Assembly: GCA_009837685.1 (NCBI GenBank)
Contig: VXTA01000336.1
Span: 1 to 7,442, forward strand
Source: Chloroflexota bacterium
GTDB taxonomy: Bacteria > Chloroflexota > Dehalococcoidia > Lucifugimonadales > Lucifugimonadaceae
Direction: 5' to 3'
Length of the DNA stretch: 7,442 bases
Notes under the pieces: generated by a model
Seen by the model: only the letters and a program-made list of their open reading frames with translations
Databases searched by the model: none
Told to the model about the DNA's origin: nothing
Made by a program: the position numbers and the translations under genes
Shown here: positions 1 to 4,144 of the stretch, piece after piece
How positions within the stretch are numbered: position 1 is the first letter of the stretch
Layout: each line of letters starts with the position of its first letter

Positions 1-1
1 G

Positions 2-475
2 ATCATCACCGACGCGTCCCACGGATACAGCCTCGGCGACTCCGTAGTAGTCGGCAGCGAAGGCACGCTTTATCGCCCTCCGAGCCGACGAGGCACTAGC
101 CCGCGCATCGTGCGCGCAGATGGGACTGCTGTCGAGGGCGACGCGCTGCTAGACCTCGTACCCGACTTCGAGATCGACGATGTAACGTCCACCCTCTGGG
201 ACGGCCAACGTCGGATGTCGTCGTACGAGATGGACTTCCGCAAAATCGACGCCAAGATTCTCGCCATCGAGTACATGGATCTGGCTGGGGCAGTTGCAGA
301 TGGCAGATCGCCGGAGGTTGGCAGTACAGAAGGTATGGCCGCGCTGGCATTGGCGTACGGCGTGATGGAGTCGGGCGAGGCCAATGAGGCGGTCAGCATC
401 GAAGACGTGTTGTCGGGCGCAGTAAGCAGATTCCAAGACGAAATCGACCTAGCAGCCGGTATCGTCGAGTGCTGA
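2..475 (+). CDS. Gfo/Idh/MocA-type oxidoreductase, C-terminal part (5' end outside window)
   Basis: The frame is open from base 2 to a TGA at 473-475, giving 157 residues with no start in the window. A stretch reading VVVGSEGTLYRPP near residue 16 matches the beta-strand and turn around the 'GTEGTL' motif in the C-terminal domain of Gfo/Idh/MocA dehydrogenases. The end, with AVADGRSPEVGSTEGMAALA followed by AYGVMESGEANEAVSIEDV, matches the usual last helices and closing 'esa.tg.pv.l' segment of that family. Members use NAD(P) to oxidise or reduce sugars, inositols and related hydroxy compounds in the cytoplasm. The Rossmann half and catalytic Lys lie upstream, so substrate cannot be judged. 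The stop overlaps the GTG start of the MFS permease gene by 7 bases, suggesting co-transcription and translational coupling. The family call rests on C-terminal pattern only. Confidence 0.7.
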   Translation: MITDASHGYSLGDSVVVGSEGTLYRPPSRRGTSPRIVRADGTAVEGDALLDLVPDFEIDDVTSTLWDGQRRMSSYEMDFRKIDAKILAIEYMDLAGAVADGRSPEVGSTEGMAALALAYGVMESGEANEAVSIEDVLSGAVSRFQDEIDLAAGIVEC

Positions 476-558
476 GACGCACCGGCTTCGCGGTCTTCGG
501 ATACCGCGAGTACCGACTCTTCTGGATCGCCGCCGCGTTCTCCAACGTCGGCATGTGA
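469..558 (+). pseudogene. Severed N-terminus of the MFS permease (GTG start to in-frame TGA)
   Basis: Reading in the MFS frame from GTG 469 gives MLRRTGFAVFGYREYRLFWI, then AAAFSNVGM, then TGA at 556-558, then TLVYGRLWLM and the main open frame. This is the conserved N-terminal cytoplasmic segment and first membrane helix of MFS_3 permeases, where the pattern 'sN.G.W' is usual. The TGA replaces the expected Trp codon TGG by one G-to-A change. GTG 469 overlaps the previous stop (GTGCTGA), which supports it as the ancestral start. Other genes here end in TGA, so UGA-as-Trp is not likely. The options are a real nonsense mutation, a sequencing error, or readthrough. Confidence 0.65.
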
Positions 559-585
559 ACCCTCGTCTATGGTCGGCTATGGCTG

Positions 586-1836
586 ATGCGCTCCCTCACC
601 GAGTCGGAGATACTACTCGGTTCGGTAACCGCCGCAACGATGGCACCGGTGATGATCTTTTCAGTCTGGGGAGGCGTAGTCGCAGATACCGTAAACCGTC
701 TCAGATTGCTGAGGTTCACCCGATTTTTATTCGCAATCGCGGGATTGGTCACCGCAGTGCTGATAGCCACCGACACGATCGAGGCGTGGCATCTCTTGGC
801 CATCTCCGCCGTCACTGGCGTAATGCTGGCGTTCGACATCCCGACCCGCGGCGCGATGGTGGCTTCGTTGGTACCCAGAGAGCAACTCCCAAGTGCGATA
901 TCCCTCTACTCCGTAGTCTTCGGCGGCGCCGCGATATTAGGACCATCCCTCTTCCACCCGCTAGTCTCCGCCGTCGGTATGGAAGGACTGTTCTTCATCG
1001 TCTCCGTCTCTTATGTACTTACAGTGCTGACACTGCTGCGCATGGACCACCAGCCGCACTTTGCCGGGACTGACGGTCACCCTCACCCCGACCCTCTCCC
1101 ATCAAGGGAGAGGGAGAGCAGACACGAATCCCCTCTCCCCTCCGTGGGAGAGGGCCAGGGTGAGGGGGAACACGCATCAGTCTCCCTCTCCCCTCCGTGG
1201 GAGAGGGCCAGGGTGAGGGGGCACCGCCTACTAATAAATACACGCGCCCGCGTAAGAGACATGGTCGAGGGCATTAAGTTCGTCCGGCGCGAATCCGCCA
1301 TCGCCGCAATCATCGGCTACGGCGTAATCATCGGCATCGTCGCAACGCCGTTGGAGACGCTACTGCCAGTCGTAACCCAAGAGGTCTACAACGGCGACAC
1401 CGCGACCTATGGCCGTCTGCTCCTCGCTATCGGAATCGGCGGACTGGTCGGCACCTTCGGAATCACGTTGATCGGAACGCGATCCAAACCGCCCCTCTTT
1501 CTCGCACTCGGCGGAGTCGCAGTCGGCATCTGCTACATCGCATTCGGAGCGGTCGATTTGTTCATGGTCGCCCTCGCCATTGCCGGATTATTAGGCGGAC
1601 TATCCGTAGTCAAAGGCACCATGAGCACCACCGTAGTCCAGACTCTCACATCAGACACCTTCCGAGGACGCGTGATGAGTCTCATGAACTTCACCTGGGG
1701 CGCGCAAGCAGTAGGAGCACTCGTAATGGGCACCTTGGCTCAGCTCTGGGGCGCACCCTTCGCATTCATCGTCGCCGGCATCGCGGCGATCATCGCGACA
1801 TTGGCAGTCTGGCAACTGGCGTTGCGGAGGTTGTAA
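586..1836 (+). CDS. MFS permease (MFS_3 / EntS-like exporter), lacking TM1 as read
   Basis: The 416-residue frame from ATG 586 encodes an inner-membrane major facilitator. The loop after TM2 reads GGVVADTVNRLRLLRFTRF (residues 29-47), a form of MFS motif A (G...D...R). DIPTRGAMVASLVPREQLPS (84-103) followed by an ISLYSVVFGGAAILGP-type helix is the hallmark of the MFS_3 group that includes the enterobactin exporter EntS. About eleven hydrophobic segments can be traced. TM1 lies upstream of the in-frame TGA at 556, so a product from 586 would lack it. Residues about 165-212, in the central cytoplasmic loop between TM6 and TM7, are encoded by three palindromic DNA repeats. They are rich in Pro, Glu, Arg and Ser and have no family counterpart. 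Such proteins export small molecules by proton antiport; the substrate is unknown. No Shine-Dalgarno is clear before 586. The gene is either a pseudogene or hit by a sequence error. Confidence 0.75.
   Translation: MRSLTESEILLGSVTAATMAPVMIFSVWGGVVADTVNRLRLLRFTRFLFAIAGLVTAVLIATDTIEAWHLLAISAVTGVMLAFDIPTRGAMVASLVPREQLPSAISLYSVVFGGAAILGPSLFHPLVSAVGMEGLFFIVSVSYVLTVLTLLRMDHQPHFAGTDGHPHPDPLPSRERESRHESPLPSVGEGQGEGEHASVSLSPPWERARVRGHRLLINTRARVRDMVEGIKFVRRESAIAAIIGYGVIIGIVATPLETLLPVVTQEVYNGDTATYGRLLLAIGIGGLVGTFGITLIGTRSKPPLFLALGGVAVGICYIAFGAVDLFMVALAIAGLLGGLSVVKGTMSTTVVQTLTSDTFRGRVMSLMNFTWGAQAVGALVMGTLAQLWGAPFAFIVAGIAAIIATLAVWQLALRRL
1078..1222. repeat. In-gene cluster of three GC-rich palindromic repeats
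   Basis: Three related units lie inside the MFS gene. Unit A (1080-1114) begins CCCTCACCCC and holds the stem CCCTCTCCC/GGGAGAGGG around ATCAA. Units B (1131-1168) and C (1184-1221) are identical over 38 nt, begin CCCTCTCCCC, and end CAGGGTGAGGGGG. Unit A is in the opposite orientation to B and C, so the block has outward-facing ends of the form GGT..CCCTCACCC and GGGTGAGGG..ACC. Each unit can fold by itself, and A can pair with B or C. The repeat type is dispersed in several bacterial phyla, usually between genes. Here the host frame stays open through all three. Confidence 0.85.
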
Positions 1837-1846
1837 CCGCACCACC

Positions 1847-1873
1847 GTCATTCCGGCGAAAGCCGGAATCCAG
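1847..1873 (+). repeat. Hairpin repeat, copy 1 (ATTCCGGC-GAAA-GCCGGAAT)
   Basis: The 27-nt unit runs from GTCATTCC to GGAATCCAG. Its 20-nt core is a perfect 8-bp stem closed by a GAAA (GNRA) tetraloop. It starts 10 nt after the MFS stop codon, where its RNA could protect or punctuate the transcript end. It heads the first composite unit (1847 to about 1946). Confidence 0.9.
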
Positions 1874-1946
1874 GGGCGGACGGGCGAGGGAGACGCAGGG
1901 GAGTCATACACGTCACTCCCGCCAAGCAAAACCACCGCCCGCCTCC
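1874..1946. repeat. Composite repeat core, copy 1
   Basis: The sequence after hairpin copy 1 shares the blocks GGCGAGGG, GACGCAGG, GAGTCATACAC, CCCGC and ACCACCGCCC, in the same order, with the segment after hairpin copy 3 (2452-2521). By eye about four fifths of the bases agree. Hairpin plus core therefore form a larger repeated unit. No protein-coding frame is supported here. Confidence 0.7.
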
Positions 1947-1988
1947 GTCATTCCCGCGCCTCCCTCCGTCATTCCGGCACCTTCTTTC
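1947..1988 (+). repeat. Two tandem half-copies of the hairpin repeat, 21-nt period
   Basis: GTCATTCCCGC at 1947 and GTCATTCCGGC at 1968 are left halves of the hairpin repeat, spaced exactly 21 nt apart and 21 nt from full copy 2 at 1989. Each is followed by a short C/T-rich filler in place of the right arm. Confidence 0.8.
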
Positions 1989-2015
1989 GTCATTCCGGCG
2001 AAAGCCGGAATCCAG
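1989..2015 (+). repeat. Hairpin repeat, copy 2
   Basis: This is identical over 27 nt to copy 1 and in the same orientation. It lies 46 nt beyond the stop codon of the minus-strand GIY-YIG gene. The next 25 nt (GGGCGGGACGGATGAGG) faintly resemble the start of the composite core, which then breaks off. Confidence 0.9.
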
Positions 2016-2061
2016 AAGGGCGGGACGGATGAGGGGCAGCCATTTGCACGCAATTCGAACG

Positions 2062-2367
2062 TCAAACCACGATGTCCGCGTAAAGATACCGCCACGAAGG
2101 ATTCCACTTCTCGATCAACTCGATCTTCCAGGCCCGTTTCCACTCTTTTATGTTTTTCTCTCGCTCAATGGCGTCTTCGATAGCGTCGTACTCTTCGTAA
2201 TAGACCAAACTGTGCACACCGTATCGCTTCGTGAAGCCGTCAATAAAGTCATTCTTATGCTCCCAAACCCGCTTCACCAAATCAGATGTGACGCCGACAT
2301 ACAGCGTCCCGTTCCGTTTCGATGCCAGAATGTACACGTGACTCGATCGCATATCAATGATCACCAT
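2062..2367 (-). CDS. GIY-YIG single-domain nuclease (UPF0213/YhbQ-like)
   Basis: The 101-residue product is a one-domain GIY-YIG endonuclease. With ATG 2367 as residue 1, VYIL (about 11-14) and YVG (23-25) are the GIY and YIG equivalents, separated by the usual loop. Arg33 in LVKRVWEHK fits the conserved catalytic Arg. AIEREKNIKEWKR (66-78) supplies the conserved Glu region, and LIEKWNPSW (84-92) the Asn-Pro-Trp ending typical of the small family. The length is normal for it. ATG 2367 follows GAGAAT and gives MVIIDMRSSHV; ATG 2352 (MRSSHV) is equally possible. The frame is open further upstream to 2562, but that part is translated repeat DNA and is not included. Small GIY-YIG proteins nick or cleave DNA; cellular roles are mostly unknown. 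The gene stands alone, opposite to its neighbours and enclosed by hairpin repeats, which hints at a link with their spread. That link is inference. Confidence 0.88.
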   Translation of the reverse strand: MVIIDMRSSHVYILASKRNGTLYVGVTSDLVKRVWEHKNDFIDGFTKRYGVHSLVYYEEYDAIEDAIEREKNIKEWKRAWKIELIEKWNPSWRYLYADIVV

Positions 2368-2424
2368 ATTCTCGATACCACCGTCGCACAACCCCCTCCC
2401 ATCTGGATTCCAGCTCCTTCCCCC

Positions 2425-2451
2425 GTCATTCCGGCGAAAGCCGGAATCCAG
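2425..2451 (+). repeat. Hairpin repeat, copy 3
   Basis: This is identical over 27 nt to copies 1 and 2. It opens a 124-nt block closed by inverted copy 4 (2522-2548), so both outer ends read GTCATTCC inward. Confidence 0.9.
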
Positions 2452-2521
2452 AGGTGCGGGGCGAGGGGGACGCAGGAGAGTCATACACCTCATCCCCGCG
2501 AAGCTCAACCACCGCCCTCCT
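2452..2521. repeat. Composite repeat core, copy 2
   Basis: This is the counterpart of 1874-1946, with the shared blocks GGCGAGGG, GACGCAGG, GAGTCATACAC, CCCGC and ACCACCGCCC in order. Differences are scattered and mostly single bases. Together with copies 3 and 4 it forms a REPIN-like inverted doublet. Confidence 0.7.
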
Positions 2522-2548
2522 CTAGATTCCGGCTTTCGCCGGAATGAC
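2522..2548 (-). repeat. Hairpin repeat, copy 4 (inverted)
   Basis: On the minus strand it reads GTCATTCC through to GGAATCTAG. It differs from the other copies by one base near the end (CTAG for CCAG). The hairpin stem and GAAA loop are intact. Confidence 0.9.
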
Positions 2549-2600
2549 GATACAAGATACACCCCACGACTTTCTCAATCCGTTTTGCAGTTGGGTGTAA

Positions 2601-2624
2601 TCTCGCTTAAACTCATATGCGAGA
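2601..2624. promoter_or_regulatory. Inverted repeat upstream of the FAD subunit gene
   Basis: TCTCGC (2601-2606) and GCGAGA (2619-2624) are perfect 6-bp arms around a 12-nt AT-rich centre. TTGCAG (2585-2590) lies 17 nt before TAAACT (2608-2613), a weak -35/-10 pair that would place the dyad over the -10 element. It is a candidate operator for the downstream operon; no regulator gene is adjacent. Confidence 0.35.
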
Positions 2625-2686
2625 AAATCGGCATTTGTCCGTCTGAGTTCACGACTCGGCGGAATGGGCTGACAAACCAACAGGGA

Positions 2687-2693
2687 AAAGGAG
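2687..2693 (+). promoter_or_regulatory. Shine-Dalgarno that sets the TTG start of the FAD subunit gene
   Basis: AAAGGAG lies 7 nt before TTG 2701. The next in-frame residues HPFAYEAPTT match the usual beginning of CoxM-type proteins, so TTG rather than a later codon is the start. Confidence 0.8.
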
Positions 2694-2700
2694 CGGGCTT

Positions 2701-3582
2701 TTGCATCCCTTTGCATATGAGGCGCCCACAACGATCAGCGACGCTGTAGCAGTGTTAGACAAGCACGGCGACCGTGCGCGCCCAATCGCTGGTGGGACGG
2801 ACGTACTGGTACAGGCGCGGGCTAACAGATGGGACCTCGACGCAATCGTCGACGTCAAGAACATCCCAGAGCTGACACAGATCAGCCACTATCCGGATGG
2901 CAGCGTGTCAATCGGCGCCGCCGTCCCGTGCTACCAGATCTACGAAGACCAGAAGATCAGGGACAGCTTCCCTGGCATCATCGACGCGGTTGAGATGATC
3001 GGAGGCATCCAGATCCAATCCCGAGCGGCATTGGGCGGCAACCTCTGCAACGCATCGCCGAGCGCGGACGGCATCTGCCCGTTGATCGCATACAACGCGG
3101 TCTGCCACATCGCAGGACCGGGCGGTGACGACGACCATCGCGATGTTGCGGTTGAAGACTTCTGCACCGGCCCTGGCTCCAACGTCCTCGGACGCGGCGA
3201 GATCCTGGTGAGCATGGTGCTACCAGCCCCGGGCGACAACTTCGGAGCAGCCTACGAGCGTTTCATCCCACGCAACGAGATGGACATCGCAGTCGCGGGC
3301 GCTGGCGTGTCGGTCAAACTAAGCAGCGATGGCAGCACCTTCGAGGCGGCTCGCGTCGCTTTGGCTGCCGTAGCACCAGTACCGTTGCTGGTTCCGGCTG
3401 CCGCCGATGCACTGGTCGGTAACGCGGTTAGCGACGACGTTATCGAGGCCGCGGCACAAGCGGCTGGCGATGCTGCGTCACCGATCTCCGACATGCGCGG
3501 AACCATAGAACAGCGCAAGCACCTTTCGGCGGTCTTGACCCGACGAATGATCAACAAATCAGTAGAACGAGCGAGAGGCTGA
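2701..3582 (+). CDS. coxM-like: Molybdenum hydroxylase FAD-binding subunit (CoxM/XDH medium-chain type)
   Basis: This 293-residue protein is the flavoprotein subunit of a three-subunit molybdenum hydroxylase. It passes electrons from the iron-sulfur subunit through FAD to an acceptor. The N-terminus FAYEAPTTISDAVAVL is typical of the family. PIAGGTDVL (28-36) is the first FAD-binding motif (AGGTD). IGGIQIQSRAALGGN (100-114) continuing into LCNASPSAD is the second, with LGGN as the TxGGN equivalent. RNEMDIAVAGAGV (191-203) is the conserved segment before the C-terminal domain. Length is normal (about 280-300). The TTG start is fixed by AAAGGAG 7 nt upstream. Only 6 nt separate the TGA stop from the next gene. 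The family is certain. The symbol reflects subunit type and gene order only, because the large subunit lacks the CO dehydrogenase signature. Confidence 0.93.
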   Translation: MHPFAYEAPTTISDAVAVLDKHGDRARPIAGGTDVLVQARANRWDLDAIVDVKNIPELTQISHYPDGSVSIGAAVPCYQIYEDQKIRDSFPGIIDAVEMIGGIQIQSRAALGGNLCNASPSADGICPLIAYNAVCHIAGPGGDDDHRDVAVEDFCTGPGSNVLGRGEILVSMVLPAPGDNFGAAYERFIPRNEMDIAVAGAGVSVKLSSDGSTFEAARVALAAVAPVPLLVPAAADALVGNAVSDDVIEAAAQAAGDAASPISDMRGTIEQRKHLSAVLTRRMINKSVERARG

Positions 3583-3588
3583 ATCTAG

Positions 3589-4083
3589 ATGACGACTCAA
3601 ATTACTCCCGGACCAGCTCGGGTACACGTCCGCACCACCATCAACGGCAACGCGCACGAGTTCCTCGTGCCGCCGTACATGAGCCTCCTCGACACGCTCC
3701 GCGAAATCGTCGGACTCACCGGCACCAAAGAGGGTTGCTTGGACGGCAACTGCGGCGCATGCACCGTCTCGCTTGACGGCCGCATCGTCGACTCCTGCTT
3801 GGTCCTCGGCGCCGAGATCGACGGCAAGTCGGTCGAGACCGTTGAGGGAATGGCGACTCCCGAAGGTCTGCACCCATTGCAGCAGGCGTTCCTAGAAGAG
3901 GCCGCGCTTCAGTGCGGAATCTGCACGCCGGGCTTCTTGGTTGCCGCCAAGGGCTTGCTCGACAACGAGCCGGCACCCGACGAACACCGCATCCGTCACT
4001 GGCTGGCTGGCAACCTCTGCCGCTGCACCGGTTACGACAAGATCGTGCGCGCAGTGCAGAAGGCATCTGCCGAGATGTCATAA
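3589..4083 (+). CDS. coxS-like: Molybdenum hydroxylase [2Fe-2S] subunit (CoxS/XDH small-chain type)
   Basis: This 164-residue iron-sulfur subunit moves electrons from the Mo site to FAD. The plant-ferredoxin-like N-terminal domain has Cys50, Cys55, Cys58 and Cys70 in the pattern CLDGNCGAC...C. The helical C-terminal domain has QCGIC (Cys109, Cys112) and CRC (Cys144, Cys146) for the second cluster, followed by the usual TGYDKIV. All eight ligands are present. Length is as expected, apart from about ten extra N-terminal residues before the first strand (VHVRTTING). ATG 3589 follows GAGAGG with 10 nt spacing, and the gene is 6 nt after the FAD subunit stop. It ends 61 nt before the large subunit gene. 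Confidence 0.95.
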   Translation: MTTQITPGPARVHVRTTINGNAHEFLVPPYMSLLDTLREIVGLTGTKEGCLDGNCGACTVSLDGRIVDSCLVLGAEIDGKSVETVEGMATPEGLHPLQQAFLEEAALQCGICTPGFLVAAKGLLDNEPAPDEHRIRHWLAGNLCRCTGYDKIVRAVQKASAEMS

Positions 4084-4144
4084 AGGCTGGCTCAGAAGCA
4101 ACACAAACTAAGGCGATCATCAACACATGTAAGGGGATCCGACC

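Larger units (their letters stand above)
2368..2700. other. Intergenic region: repeats, then probable coxM upstream region
   Basis: No gene is supported in this 333-nt stretch. Its left part is repeat DNA: a hairpin fragment (CTGGATTCCAG at 2402-2412), hairpin copies 3 and 4, and the composite core between them. The part from 2549 to 2700 is unique and less GC-rich. It holds a weak promoter-like TTGCAG (2585-2590), an inverted repeat (2601-2624) and the ribosome binding site of the FAD subunit gene. Confidence 0.7.

Noticed and set aside
556..558. UGA recoded as tryptophan or selenocysteine
   Set aside because: Several other genes here stop at TGA and TGG is common. No SECIS-like hairpin was evident just after the codon, and the family has Trp there.
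1131..1221. CRISPR-like direct repeats
   Set aside because: There are only two identical units with a 15-nt gap, a third one inverted, all inside a coding frame, and no cas gene nearby.
2368..2562. N-terminal extension of the GIY-YIG frame to an ATG at 2562
   Set aside because: The extra 65 residues are translated hairpin and core repeat (SFRRKPESR, DSGFRRND) with no protein family resemblance. The nuclease domain starts just after ATG 2367/2352.
2029..2749. Plus-strand open frames across the repeat island
   Set aside because: They are antisense to the GIY-YIG gene or consist of repeat translation (FRRKPES, VIPAKAGIQ), with no ribosome binding site or family motif.
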